Source: Bacteroidales bacterium (GTDB lineage Bacteria; Bacteroidota; Bacteroidia; Bacteroidales; UBA932). From it: DNA of 64,000 bases. Each line of letters starts with the position of its first letter. The stretch's first letter is position 1. Positions 20,653-30,388 of this stretch are shown piece after piece. The notes beneath the pieces were generated by a model that was given only the letters and a program-made list of their open reading frames with translations, was not told the origin of the DNA and ran no database searches. The position numbers and the translations under genes are program-made. The stretch spans positions 62,001-126,000 of the forward strand of contig JAEEVC010000006.1 of NCBI GenBank assembly GCA_016287075.1. Direction: 5' to 3'.

Positions 20653-22356
20653 TTATTTGTAAAACTCGTTTTCACCGAAGTCCGGGAGCTGGCCGCCGGG
20701 GGTCACCTCCGGAATCTCGGCCGGGGCGTTGCTGCCCTTGTGGGCCGGGTACGGGCCGCTGAAATCCCAGATCTCCGCGGACCAGCCAAGGGACTTGGCC
20801 ACCTCGGAGAGCGTGGAGCCGGACGGGGCGGCCTTGCCGTGGTACGGATACTGGTAGGGCTCGAAGACCCCCACGCCAAGCGGGCTCGTCGAAGTGGCGT
20901 TCGGCTGGTCAAGGATCGGGAAGAGGTCCGTGTAATCCTGGAAATCCAGGTCGGGGCGGCGCATGCAGTCGGTCAGGTTGTTCCGGCAGGAGGTGAAGCC
21001 GGCGATGGCGCCGACGCTGTAATGGTCGTTGGTGCCGGGCGCCATTGTCCGGGCGCGTACGAACTGGTTCCAGGCGATGCACTTATCGATGGTGTCGTTC
21101 GGTTTGGATTCGGTCGGAGTGCCCGCCTTCTGGTCCTGGTTGCAGTGACCGGCGATTCCGCCGATGGCGAACCCGGCCGTCACGGAAGAAAGGCTGTAGC
21201 AGTTATAGATGCCGTTATCGGTCTGGATCAGGCCGCCGCAGATACCGCCGACGCGCTGGGGGCCCTCGACGGAACCGGAGGTCCAGCAGTCATGGACCTC
21301 GGCGGGCGTTTTCTCATAGCCGAACAGGCCGCCGACATAGTTGGCGCTGCTGGAGACCTCGCAGTCGGCGGAGCAGATGCTCACGACCGCATCCTGGATG
21401 ACGCCGAACATGCCGCCGACGCCGGTCTTGGACGAGCCGGTCACCTTGCCCTGCACATGGACGTTCTTCGCCTCCGCATGGTGGTTCGACGTACCGCAGT
21501 AGCCGGCGACGATGCCGCAGCTCTGGCCGGTCGTCGCTGTAATAACGGCATTGGTGAAGTTCACGTCATGCACCGTACCGTACAGCACGCCGAAGAAACT
21601 CGGATAGGAAGAATAGTCGCAGTGGAAGTTGTCGATCGTGTGGCCGTCACCGTCGAAATCGACCAGGTAGTCATACGGGGAGCCGGCATTGAACGGGATC
21701 CAGTTGTCCACATCCTTCATGTCGATGTCAGCCCCCATCTTGAAATAGACGCATTCCTTCTCGATCACGAGTTCGGACATCTTCATCATGTCCTCGGGAG
21801 TGGAGAGGATATACGGCAGCGCGGCGGAACCGTCGCCCTTGTCCGGATCGACATCGGTCTGTTTCATGGTGACATACGCGACTGCGCCCTCGCTCAGCGC
21901 CCAGTTGTCCGTCCCCGTCACCTTGTCGATGGTGACCGGAAGGAGATACTCCTTGCCGGCCTCGAGTCCGGAGGCGGTCACTTTGAGCTTGGTCGTCGTC
22001 GAGGAAACGCCGTAACGCGGCATCATCACCAGGTTGGCGCCGAAATCATAGGCGGAACCCGGGAACATCTCATAGTGCGTCCCGTGGGCCGCATTGTAGG
22101 TCTCGACCGCTTCGGGGACGACCTTGAAGGTCATCGTCAGGTAGCAGTCGGAAACACTGCCGTTCTCCGTGTCGGCCATCGCACGCAGGTCCACGACCTT
22201 GCTCTTGCCGGGCGACAGTTCGATGATCCCGTTCGCCCCTTCTATCTTCGGATAGAACGTGCCCTTCATTTTGGAGACGGCGGGGCCGTCTTTCTCCTGC
22301 TGGCAGGAAAAGACCAGCGGCAGGGCGAGGAGCATGTAACATACTATCTTTTTCAT
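20653..22356 (-). CDS. DUF1735-like plus GLUG-repeat surface lipoprotein
   Basis: Lipobox VFSCQQ; DUF1735-like N-terminal segment (TFKVVPEAVETYNAAHGTHYEMFPGSAYDF); GLUG-type repeats. Confidence 0.75.
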   Translation of the reverse strand: MKKIVCYMLLALPLVFSCQQEKDGPAVSKMKGTFYPKIEGANGIIELSPGKSKVVDLRAMADTENGSVSDCYLTMTFKVVPEAVETYNAAHGTHYEMFPGSAYDFGANLVMMPRYGVSSTTTKLKVTASGLEAGKEYLLPVTIDKVTGTDNWALSEGAVAYVTMKQTDVDPDKGDGSAALPYILSTPEDMMKMSELVIEKECVYFKMGADIDMKDVDNWIPFNAGSPYDYLVDFDGDGHTIDNFHCDYSSYPSFFGVLYGTVHDVNFTNAVITATTGQSCGIVAGYCGTSNHHAEAKNVHVQGKVTGSSKTGVGGMFGVIQDAVVSICSADCEVSSSANYVGGLFGYEKTPAEVHDCWTSGSVEGPQRVGGICGGLIQTDNGIYNCYSLSSVTAGFAIGGIAGHCNQDQKAGTPTESKPNDTIDKCIAWNQFVRARTMAPGTNDHYSVGAIAGFTSCRNNLTDCMRRPDLDFQDYTDLFPILDQPNATSTSPLGVGVFEPYQYPYHGKAAPSGSTLSEVAKSLGWSAEIWDFSGPYPAHKGSNAPAEIPEVTPGGQLPDFGENEFYK

Positions 22357-22369
22357 AACTAACGTCCGC

Positions 22370-24184
22370 TTAGAAGGTTAAATTGTCTTCCCAACCGGGA
22401 TTCTGGGTCAGGGCGCCGCCCGTCAGGTTGCGGTCGTCCGTAGGGATGGGGAAGAGGTAGTCCCGGTTCTCATTCCAGGAACGGGAGATGTCGCCGTGCA
22501 GCAGCACCATGCCGGATGTGCCGTCCTTGAGGATGACATCCACGCCCAGTTCCTTGGCGACAGCCGCCTTGGAAGCGGCCTTGCCGGAAAAGATCTCAAA
22601 GTCGTCCGTTCCGTTGCCGTCCAGGTCATAGGCGCCGACGCCGGGGAAATACATCCCGTAGAAGGGGGCGTCGAACACCTTCCCTTCCTTCCAGCGCATC
22701 AGGTCATAGTAACGGTGGCCTTCCTGGCAGAGTTCGATGGCCCGCTCGCGGCGGATTTCCAGGATGACGCCCTTATGGGCATCGCCGGCGAGGACCGGAC
22801 TCAGGTAACCGCCGAAGGCGGGATTGGTCAGGAACGGGTCCGGATTGCGGTCGGCGTCGGCCAGGCTCATGTGCGGCATGCCCACGCGGTCGCGCAGCTT
22901 GTTGACGGACATGTCCAGGTCGGCCTGCTCCAGCGTACCGGCTTCGGCCTTGGCCTCCGCGTAGTTGAGCATGACCTCGGCGGCGCGGAAGATGATCAGG
23001 TCGATATCCGAGTTGTTGTAGGTATCCTGGTCCGTCGTGGTCACATACTTGTCCGGATGGTAGCCCGTAAAGGACACCTTCAGGTCGGGCGCGGTCGGCG
23101 TCTCTTCGCCCATGCGCTTGTAACCCGGGGTGCGGATGCTCTGGGCCAGACGGGGATCGCGGTCCTGCGTTTCCTGCTGGAACTGCATGGTCTCCCAGCC
23201 TTCCTTGTCCGTGAAGCGGCTGCCGTCCTTCATCAGGTAGCTGGCCACCAGTTTCCGGGTCATGGCGGGGCAGCCCATGGAGCCGACCGTCATCGTGTTG
23301 CCGGAGCTGTGGATGGCGCCATAGGCCTTGTTGTAGTCGCGGGCGAGGACCACCTCGTCCATCAGGTCGGTCGCGTTCATGGTGGTGAACAGCTCATGGT
23401 AGCTGGTGTTCACGTTGCCGCTGTGAAGGCCGTAGCCGCTCGTCTGGATGAACTCGGCGGAAACCTTGGCGCACTCGTCCAGGTACCACTTGTAGTTCTT
23501 GGCGTCGGCCGGCAGGGTGGCCAGGGTCGGATCCCCTGCATGGTACTTGCGGAACGTGCCTTCAAACAGCAGGATACGGGATTTCAGGGCCATGGCCGTC
23601 CACTTGGTCACCTCATAGGCGCTCTTGGTGGACGAGAGGTTCGCGATGGCGAAATCCAGGTCCTCGACCATCTTGTCCACGATGAGCTCGCGGCTGTCGC
23701 GGGGACGGTTGAGGGCATCCAGGTCCTTGGAGCCCACGGGCTTGTCATACCACGGGACGTCGCCGAAGCGTTTGACCTTGGCGAAATAGAAGTAAGCGCG
23801 GAAGAAGCGGGTCAGGGCCTCGTAGCGGACGCGCACCTGTGCATCCGGGCAGTGGTCCAGGTCTTCCAGGAGGGTGTTGATGTTCCGGAGGGCGGTCCAG
23901 CTCCAGCCGCTGCCGCTGGCGGGAATCGTGCGCTTGCCCATCCCCTCGTTGGACATGTTGTTCTGGGTGTAGTGGTCGTCGTTGGCAAGGTACAGGTCCG
24001 TGGAAGGGAACAACTCATAGAAGCCGATGGTATAGGCCTTCAGCTCACTCTCGCTCTTGAAGAACGTGTCGGCGGAAAGCCTGTCCCTGGGCACGGTGTC
24101 CAGCAGGTCGTCACAGCCGGAAAAAGCGAATCCGGCAAGCAAAAACAGAATGGGGTAAAGTATCTTTTTCATCGCGGGATTCAT
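22370..24184 (-). CDS. susD: SusD/RagB family outer-membrane lipoprotein
   Basis: Lipobox FSGCDDLLDTVPRDRLS; C-terminal RRERAIELCQEGHRYYDLMRW; overlaps the susC stop codon (TAATG). Confidence 0.92.
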   Translation of the reverse strand: MNPAMKKILYPILFLLAGFAFSGCDDLLDTVPRDRLSADTFFKSESELKAYTIGFYELFPSTDLYLANDDHYTQNNMSNEGMGKRTIPASGSGWSWTALRNINTLLEDLDHCPDAQVRVRYEALTRFFRAYFYFAKVKRFGDVPWYDKPVGSKDLDALNRPRDSRELIVDKMVEDLDFAIANLSSTKSAYEVTKWTAMALKSRILLFEGTFRKYHAGDPTLATLPADAKNYKWYLDECAKVSAEFIQTSGYGLHSGNVNTSYHELFTTMNATDLMDEVVLARDYNKAYGAIHSSGNTMTVGSMGCPAMTRKLVASYLMKDGSRFTDKEGWETMQFQQETQDRDPRLAQSIRTPGYKRMGEETPTAPDLKVSFTGYHPDKYVTTTDQDTYNNSDIDLIIFRAAEVMLNYAEAKAEAGTLEQADLDMSVNKLRDRVGMPHMSLADADRNPDPFLTNPAFGGYLSPVLAGDAHKGVILEIRRERAIELCQEGHRYYDLMRWKEGKVFDAPFYGMYFPGVGAYDLDGNGTDDFEIFSGKAASKAAVAKELGVDVILKDGTSGMVLLHGDISRSWNENRDYLFPIPTDDRNLTGGALTQNPGWEDNLTF

Positions 24185-27100
24185 TAGAGGGTTATGTCGA
24201 TACCGAAGACGAAGCTCTTCTGCCAGGGGTAGATACGCATATTCCCATTGGTCATGGCCATTTCGGGATCCACGTACTTGCCATGCAGGCCGGGTGCCCA
24301 GTAGAAGAGGTTCTCGCCCGTGAAATAGAGGCGGAGCTTGGAGATGGAGACCATCTTGGTGAAGCGGTCAGGCAGGGTGTAGCCGAAGGTGAGGTTCTTC
24401 AGGCGCAGGTAGCCGATGTTCTGGAGGTAACGGTCGTTCACGACACCCAGCGGACGGTTCGCGTTCATGGCGATGTAGCCGCGGGGACGCGGGAAGTACG
24501 CATTGGGATTCTCCTCGCTCCAGCAGTCGCTCAGGAAGTCGCGCGGGATGAAGGTCATGTAAGGACGGGCGTAAGGACCCCAGAAATTACGGGCGTCCGC
24601 CGCCGGGTACCAGTCCATGTGACCGATGCCCTGGAAGAAGACGGCGAGATCGAAGCCGAACCAGGAGGCATTCAGGTTGAGACCGTAGTTGTAGCGCGGC
24701 TTGCTGTTGCCGATGATCTGCCAGTCACCGCTCTCGCCCACCTTTTCGGCGCCCTTGTTGATGGCCTTGTCACCGTCCAGGTCGGCGAATTTCATGTCGC
24801 CGGCGAAGAGGCCCTGCGGGAAGATCTGCGCATCATTCACCTTGGTCTGGTCCACCTCATAGTTTTTCGCCTCCTCATCGGTGGCGAAGAGGCCGTCGAC
24901 GTGGTAGCCCCAGATGTCACCGTACTTCTGGCCCACCCAGTAGGACTTGGCGAAGAGCTTGTCGGGGTTGTTGAAGCGGGTGATGTGGGAGACATAGTCA
25001 CTGAAAACGACGTTCACCCCATAGTGGAAGGCATCGCCGCCCAGCCGGAAGGAATCCCGCCAGCCGATGGTGAACTCATAACCCTTGGTACGGAGGTCGG
25101 CCACGTTTTCCTGCGGCGTGGAAGCGCCGTAAACGGACGGCAGGGGCTCACCGGCGGTAAGCATGTCCTTGGTGTCGCGGATGTAGGCTTCCGCGCTGAA
25201 ATCCAGGCGGTTGTTCAGGAAGGAGAGGTCCAGGCCCAGGTTCGCCTGGACGGAACGCTCCCAGGTGAGGCCGGAGGAAACCGGTGCGGAAAGGGAGGCC
25301 TGCGGGAGGTTGGCGCCGCCCAGCAGGTAAGAAGACTTGCCGCTGGTGGAAACCGTCCGGATGGCCGGATAATAGGAACTCATCTGCTGGTTGCCCAGCT
25401 GGCCGTAGGAGAAGCGCAGCTTGGCGTTGTCCCACCAGGCCTTCATGGGCTTGAAGAACGGCTCTTCGGAGATTCTCCAACCCAGGGAAGCGGACGGGGA
25501 GAACACCCAGCGGCTGCCGCGGAGGAAGCGGGAAGAACCGTCATAACGGCCGTTGAGTTCCAGCAGGTAGCGGCCCTTGTAGTCATAGTTCAGACGGGCG
25601 AAGTAACCGGCCGTCTTGAGCTCGTTCTGGCCGCCGCTGGTCTCCATGCGCTTCTTGCCGTCGGGATCCGACGGATCGGCACCGATCAGGTTCTGGTCGT
25701 TGAGGGAGGTGGAGTACAGGTTGTAACCGACCGCACCCAGGTCCTTGATCCAGCGGGTTTCGTAGTTCACACCGGCCATCAACTTGAGGTTGTGGGCCTG
25801 GTTCCAGCTGTTCTCGTAGGTCGCATACAGGTTGTAGGCCTGGTAGATGTTGGTATTGGCGCTTTCCGTCAGCTTGTCGAGGAACGGATCCTTCTCACCG
25901 TAGTCGACGATTTCCATGGGGACCTGGGAATAGGTCCCGGGCACCGCGCGGTTCAGGTAGCGGTTGTACTTGAGGGTGTACGTATAGTCACCCTTGACGG
26001 TGAAACCCTTGAACGGCTTCAAGGTGAAGTCCACGGTCTCGCTCAGGTTGTCCACGTTGTCCTGGTTGAAGTGGTCCCCCGCCAGGAGCATGAGCAGGCC
26101 GTCCATGATTGTGTAGGTGTTGTACTTCGTCAGGTAGAGCGTGGACCCGTCCGGGTTGGTTGCCGGGTAGCTGGCCAGGGCATGGCCGGTACTCTTCGCG
26201 AAGTTGTTGTTGATGCCGCTCTGGCCCGGATAGAAGTAGGAACTGTTGAAATAGCTCGTATTGGAGCCGATGCGCAGCCAGTCCGTCACGTCGAAGGCGA
26301 TCTTGGCGCGCAGGTTGATCCGGCGGTAGTTGTCGGGCTTCTCCTTGAACATGCCCTGCTCATAGGTGTAGCCGCCGGAAACCAGGTAGCTCACATGGTC
26401 GGTGGAGCCGCTGGCCGAGACCGTGTGGCTGGTGGTGGGCTTGATGTCGTTGTACAGGACGTGGTACCAGTCCGTATTGGCATAGTAGTTATACACGTCC
26501 TTGCCGTTCTGCTGCGTGATGACCACCCACGGGCGTTCCGGATTCTCCACCACGTCGTTCCGGCGGTTCCAGAGTTCGACCATGTCCTCGTCGGAATAGT
26601 TGGCGTACTTGGTACCGGGGCTGTAAGTCGCCCAGAAGAGGTTGTTCAGGTACACCGAGTCGTAACCGCGGGTTTCATAATCCGTGGAAGTGGTGGGTGC
26701 CGTGATGCCGAAGCGGCCGCTGTAGGTCACCTTGGCGCGCCCGTCCTTTTCCTTCGACCCGCTCTTGGTGGTGACCAGGATGACACCTGCGGAGCCCTTC
26801 GCACCGTAGATGGCCGCCGCGGCGGCATCCTTGATGACGGAGATGTTCTCCACATCGACGGGATTGATGTACTGGAGGTCACCCTCGACACCGTCGATCA
26901 GCACCAGCGGGCTGCCGCCGTTGATGGAGTTCCAACCGCGGATGTTCAGCGACGCGGCCTGGCCGGGACGGCCGGAACCGGAGGTAATGTTCAGGCCCGG
27001 GACGGCACCCTGGAGCATATGGGCGACATCCAGGGCAGGACGGTCCTTCAGGGCCTCCGCCTTGATGACGGACACGGCGCCCGTGAGGTTGGCCTTCTTC

Positions 27101-27453
27101 TGGGTACCGTAACCGACGACCACCAGTTCATTGAGCTGCGTGGCCTCCGTCTCAAGCACGATGTCGATGACAGCGCGTCCGTTCACGGGAACGGACTGTT
27201 TCGCATAGCCGAGACATTCAACCTGGAGCACGGCATCCGGGAGGACGCGGACCGAATAGCGGCCATCGAGGTCCGTGATGGTGGCGTCACCTCCCGGAAC
27301 CATGACCGCGGCACCGGGAACGGGAAGGCCTTCCGTGTCGGTAATGACACCGCGAAGGGCATACGCCGATCCGGCTTTCTGCTGGCCGGAAAGGGTCACC
27401 GCCGCTGCGAACAGGAGGACGGTTGCCAGCAGGAGTCTGATTCTTTGGTTCAT
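24184..27453 (-). CDS. susC: SusC/RagA family TonB-dependent receptor
   Basis: CarboxypepD-like N-domain, ELVVVGYGTQKKANLTGAVSVI plug, beta-barrel; ATG at 27453 gives a proper signal peptide (ORF track starts at 27543). Confidence 0.95.
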   Translation of the reverse strand: MNQRIRLLLATVLLFAAAVTLSGQQKAGSAYALRGVITDTEGLPVPGAAVMVPGGDATITDLDGRYSVRVLPDAVLQVECLGYAKQSVPVNGRAVIDIVLETEATQLNELVVVGYGTQKKANLTGAVSVIKAEALKDRPALDVAHMLQGAVPGLNITSGSGRPGQAASLNIRGWNSINGGSPLVLIDGVEGDLQYINPVDVENISVIKDAAAAAIYGAKGSAGVILVTTKSGSKEKDGRAKVTYSGRFGITAPTTSTDYETRGYDSVYLNNLFWATYSPGTKYANYSDEDMVELWNRRNDVVENPERPWVVITQQNGKDVYNYYANTDWYHVLYNDIKPTTSHTVSASGSTDHVSYLVSGGYTYEQGMFKEKPDNYRRINLRAKIAFDVTDWLRIGSNTSYFNSSYFYPGQSGINNNFAKSTGHALASYPATNPDGSTLYLTKYNTYTIMDGLLMLLAGDHFNQDNVDNLSETVDFTLKPFKGFTVKGDYTYTLKYNRYLNRAVPGTYSQVPMEIVDYGEKDPFLDKLTESANTNIYQAYNLYATYENSWNQAHNLKLMAGVNYETRWIKDLGAVGYNLYSTSLNDQNLIGADPSDPDGKKRMETSGGQNELKTAGYFARLNYDYKGRYLLELNGRYDGSSRFLRGSRWVFSPSASLGWRISEEPFFKPMKAWWDNAKLRFSYGQLGNQQMSSYYPAIRTVSTSGKSSYLLGGANLPQASLSAPVSSGLTWERSVQANLGLDLSFLNNRLDFSAEAYIRDTKDMLTAGEPLPSVYGASTPQENVADLRTKGYEFTIGWRDSFRLGGDAFHYGVNVVFSDYVSHITRFNNPDKLFAKSYWVGQKYGDIWGYHVDGLFATDEEAKNYEVDQTKVNDAQIFPQGLFAGDMKFADLDGDKAINKGAEKVGESGDWQIIGNSKPRYNYGLNLNASWFGFDLAVFFQGIGHMDWYPAADARNFWGPYARPYMTFIPRDFLSDCWSEENPNAYFPRPRGYIAMNANRPLGVVNDRYLQNIGYLRLKNLTFGYTLPDRFTKMVSISKLRLYFTGENLFYWAPGLHGKYVDPEMAMTNGNMRIYPWQKSFVFGIDITL

Positions 27454-27670
27454 GCTGTGAATTTTATTGGTTAGTATTTGATGAATGATCCTAATAACGC
27501 ATTCAAACACAAAAATATAAAAAAAAATCAATGATAGAATCATTGATGCGAAAAACTGATGCTGCTACCGCGGTCCGGGACGCAGTCCCCTACACCGCCC
27601 GGATGCAACACGTCAGACTCAACGAGCTATTAATGAATAACTTATATAATGGATACCTTGCCCCAAAGGG

Positions 27671-28615
27671 CTAAAGGAGGGAAAGGGCGGCGGAGAGGGA
27701 GAGGGCGTTTTCGATGCGGAAGGCGCCGCTGCGGGTGCGGCGGAGCGCGTCGAGGTGGGCACCCGTACCGAGGGCTTCGCCGAGGTCACGGGCGAAAGCG
27801 CGGATGTAAGTCCCTTTGGAACAGGCTATCCGTATTTCCGCGCGGGGCAGGCCGAGGGCACTGTTGTCCGTCACGTGGATGCGGGAGGATGCACCGCCGG
27901 ACGATAGGGACCCGCCTGCAGGGTCGGCGCCGACAGCCCCTCCTTCGGCCGCAGCAGCCGGGGCGGCGATTCCGGAAGGGTGCGGACCGGCGGCCGGGGT
28001 AAAGCCCAGCAGTTCGATTTCCGAAATCCGGATGCGGGCCGTGCGCAGCGTTTCGAGCGCCGCGGCGTCGAAATCGGCGGCGGGTTCGCCGCGCAGGGCG
28101 GCGCGGTACATCTTCCGGGCGAGTTCATACGCCCGGACACCGTCGACGGACTTGGCGCTGAACAGCGGAGCGACCTGCTCCTGTTCCCCGAGGAAGGAAG
28201 GAAGCGCCTGGCGGACAGCCTCTTCCGTCACACCGTCATAGGAAAACAGGCGGTCGATTTCCTTCTCGAGGTCATACGAAGGCGTCGTCGCACCGAAGGC
28301 GACACCGGCCACGTATTCCTTGTCGTGGGACTGGAATTCCTCCGCCCGCCGGGTCGCCGGGCCGATGCACACGAGGAGGATCCCCGTCGCGAGGGGATCG
28401 AGCGTGCCGGCATGGCCGACCTTGAGGTTTTTCTTGGAGAAATGCCGGATGGCCGCGTACTTGAGCTTGCGGATCACATCGGCCGACGTCCAGCGGTATG
28501 GCTTGTCCACGACCAGGACGATGCCGCCCGGATAATCGGCGATGTCCCGGGAGAAGACATCGCCCGGCCCGGGAACGAAAGGTTCGGGGACGGACTGTAC
28601 GGCACTACCGTCCAT
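27671..28615 (-). CDS. truB: tRNA pseudouridine(55) synthase TruB
   Basis: LVVDKPYRWTSADVIRKLK, VGHAGTLDPLATGIL; ATG at 28615 overlaps the 3' end of the rpiB-like gene. Confidence 0.92.
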   Translation of the reverse strand: MDGSAVQSVPEPFVPGPGDVFSRDIADYPGGIVLVVDKPYRWTSADVIRKLKYAAIRHFSKKNLKVGHAGTLDPLATGILLVCIGPATRRAEEFQSHDKEYVAGVAFGATTPSYDLEKEIDRLFSYDGVTEEAVRQALPSFLGEQEQVAPLFSAKSVDGVRAYELARKMYRAALRGEPAADFDAAALETLRTARIRISEIELLGFTPAAGPHPSGIAAPAAAAEGGAVGADPAGGSLSSGGASSRIHVTDNSALGLPRAEIRIACSKGTYIRAFARDLGEALGTGAHLDALRRTRSGAFRIENALSLSAALSLL

Positions 28616-29042
28616 CGCAGGGGATCTTGGCGATGCGGCGCTCGTGCCGGCCGCCCTCGAAAGGCGTCTCGAGCCAAATCCGGACAATGCGCGTCGCCAT
28701 CGCATAGGAGATGAAACGAGCGGGCAGGACCAGAACGTTGGCCTTGTTGTGGGCCTTGACCAGCCGGCCGATCTCGCTGTTCCACGCGAGGCCGGCGCGG
28801 ATGCCCTGGTGCTTGTTCAGGCTGATGGCCATGCCGTTGCCGGTGCCGCAGAGGGCGATGCCGGCATCGACGGCGCCGCTTTCGACGGCCGCCGCCAGCT
28901 TGTGGGCATAGTCCGGATAATCGACACTGACCTCGGAATCCGTACCGAAGTCCACCATCTCATGCCCCTTCTTCCCGAGGAGTTTCACCAGCGCGCATTT
29001 GTAAGCGTATCCCGCGTGGTCGTTGCAAATCCCTATCCGCAT
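28605..29042 (-). CDS. rpiB: Ribose-5-phosphate isomerase B (RpiB/LacAB family)
   Basis: CNDHAGY, DFGTDS, DAGIALCGTGNGMAISLNKHQGIRAGL. Confidence 0.92.
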   Translation of the reverse strand: MRIGICNDHAGYAYKCALVKLLGKKGHEMVDFGTDSEVSVDYPDYAHKLAAAVESGAVDAGIALCGTGNGMAISLNKHQGIRAGLAWNSEIGRLVKAHNKANVLVLPARFISYAMATRIVRIWLETPFEGGRHERRIAKIPCDGR

Positions 29043-29071
29043 CGCAGTATTCTTAAATGATTGTCTGACAA

Positions 29072-30172
29072 TTATTGAAGGACGTCACTCCCGATTCCGG
29101 CACGGCAGGTCTCCACCGCTTCCGCATCGGGCCGGCAACCGAGCCGGAAACAGGGCACGTTCATCGCGATGCGCTCGACGGTCGGGATGAGCCGGTCCAT
29201 GACGGACGGGTTCCAGCGGATCGTCGAGGCCGCCGCGATGACGCTGGCATAGGCATCGAGGGCGAGCAGCCGCTCGATCCGGTTCTCCGGCGCCTGCTCC
29301 AGCCGGACCAGGGCGCGGACCGGCGCGACGACATTGCGGTAGCACAGCGTCTTGCCGCTCCACGGGCTGCCGTACACCATGAGCTTCCCGTCCTCGAAAC
29401 GGATGACGGGATTGTCGTCGTTCATCAAGTCGCAACCGGGCACATGCGAGAGCCAGAGTCGGCTGTGGGTGCTCTTTCCCGTCCCGCTGACCCCGAAGAA
29501 AAGATTGGCCCGCCCGGCCTCCCGGATGACGGAAGCATGGAGCAGGAGGGTGTCGAGGGCCGCCGTCGCGAAGGTGAACTGGATCATCAGCGACGTGTTC
29601 ACCTGCATCAGCGTCGTCTTGGCGCCGATGCGCGGACGGGGGTAATAGGTCCCTTCGGAGAAATCGCCGTTCAGGACGAACAGACCGGCGCTGATCCCCT
29701 CGGCGGGGAAATACTCATAGACCGTCCATTCCCCGTAACGGTATCCATAATAGTATGGCAGCATCTCGTCGACAGCCACCACGCGCGTCCATTCCGCCCG
29801 GTCCTTTTCAATCCATTCCGGGCTTTCCGCGGACACCCGCAGCGTGAAGAGGACGGGACCTTCCTCCGCATCCTTGAACGGTGCATACTGCTGGAAATCA
29901 ATGGCATGGCGGAAGACATCCCGTTCCTCGGCGGAAAGCGTCTCCCAGCGCTCGCGGGTCATGGCCGCCTCCTTTCCCATCCGCTGCTCGTTGACGGAGA
30001 GGTCCTGCTGCTTGTCGGCGGGAACCGGAATCACCCCGATGTCCTCGCCGTGCGCGAGCCGGGCGACCAGCGCCGCCTGGTCCGGCGTCAGCGGCTTGAA
30101 CATCCACGGCGCATCCATGACCACCCGCACGCGGTGGCCGCCGATCCGGTATATTCTTGCGGTATTTTCCAT
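29072..30172 (-). CDS. HprK/PEPCK-superfamily P-loop kinase-like protein
   Basis: GVSGTGKSTHSRLWL P-loop, DLMNDDNPVIRF acidic motif, GSPWSGK; ATG at 30172 (MENTARIYRI) chosen over the longer ORF. Confidence 0.7.
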   Translation of the reverse strand: MENTARIYRIGGHRVRVVMDAPWMFKPLTPDQAALVARLAHGEDIGVIPVPADKQQDLSVNEQRMGKEAAMTRERWETLSAEERDVFRHAIDFQQYAPFKDAEEGPVLFTLRVSAESPEWIEKDRAEWTRVVAVDEMLPYYYGYRYGEWTVYEYFPAEGISAGLFVLNGDFSEGTYYPRPRIGAKTTLMQVNTSLMIQFTFATAALDTLLLHASVIREAGRANLFFGVSGTGKSTHSRLWLSHVPGCDLMNDDNPVIRFEDGKLMVYGSPWSGKTLCYRNVVAPVRALVRLEQAPENRIERLLALDAYASVIAAASTIRWNPSVMDRLIPTVERIAMNVPCFRLGCRPDAEAVETCRAGIGSDVLQ

Positions 30173-30242
30173 ATCTGGGACAAATTTCGGAATTTTTCGC
30201 AGAATAATCCTTACATTTGTCCGATAAAATGCATCGACCACA

Positions 30243-30386
30243 ATGATACAGGCACTGAAAGCGTACACCGCCCCATTCGTCCGCACGGCAGACCTGCGTC
30301 TGGAACTGGCCCTTCTCCAGCTTTCGACGACGGACACGGCGGACAACAAGTATGACCCCGAAAATGATCTGGGAGGGATCGAGTAG
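30243..30386 (+). CDS. Short 47-aa ORF P1 directly upstream of a lipoprotein nuclease
   Basis: Hand translation: MIQALKAYTAPFVRTADLRLELALLQLSTTDTADNKYDPENDLGGIE*; stop 2 nt before the next ATG; shares Y-x-x-P-x-x-R-x-x-x-[LV]-R-x-E with the ORF at 39892. Confidence 0.6.
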   Translation: MIQALKAYTAPFVRTADLRLELALLQLSTTDTADNKYDPENDLGGIE

Positions 30387-30388
30387 CC

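Noticed and set aside
18433-27474. Long plus-strand ORFs (726, 572, 563, 1063 aa) opposite the SusC/D locus
   Set aside because: Antisense to clear SusC/SusD/GLUG genes; composition artefact.
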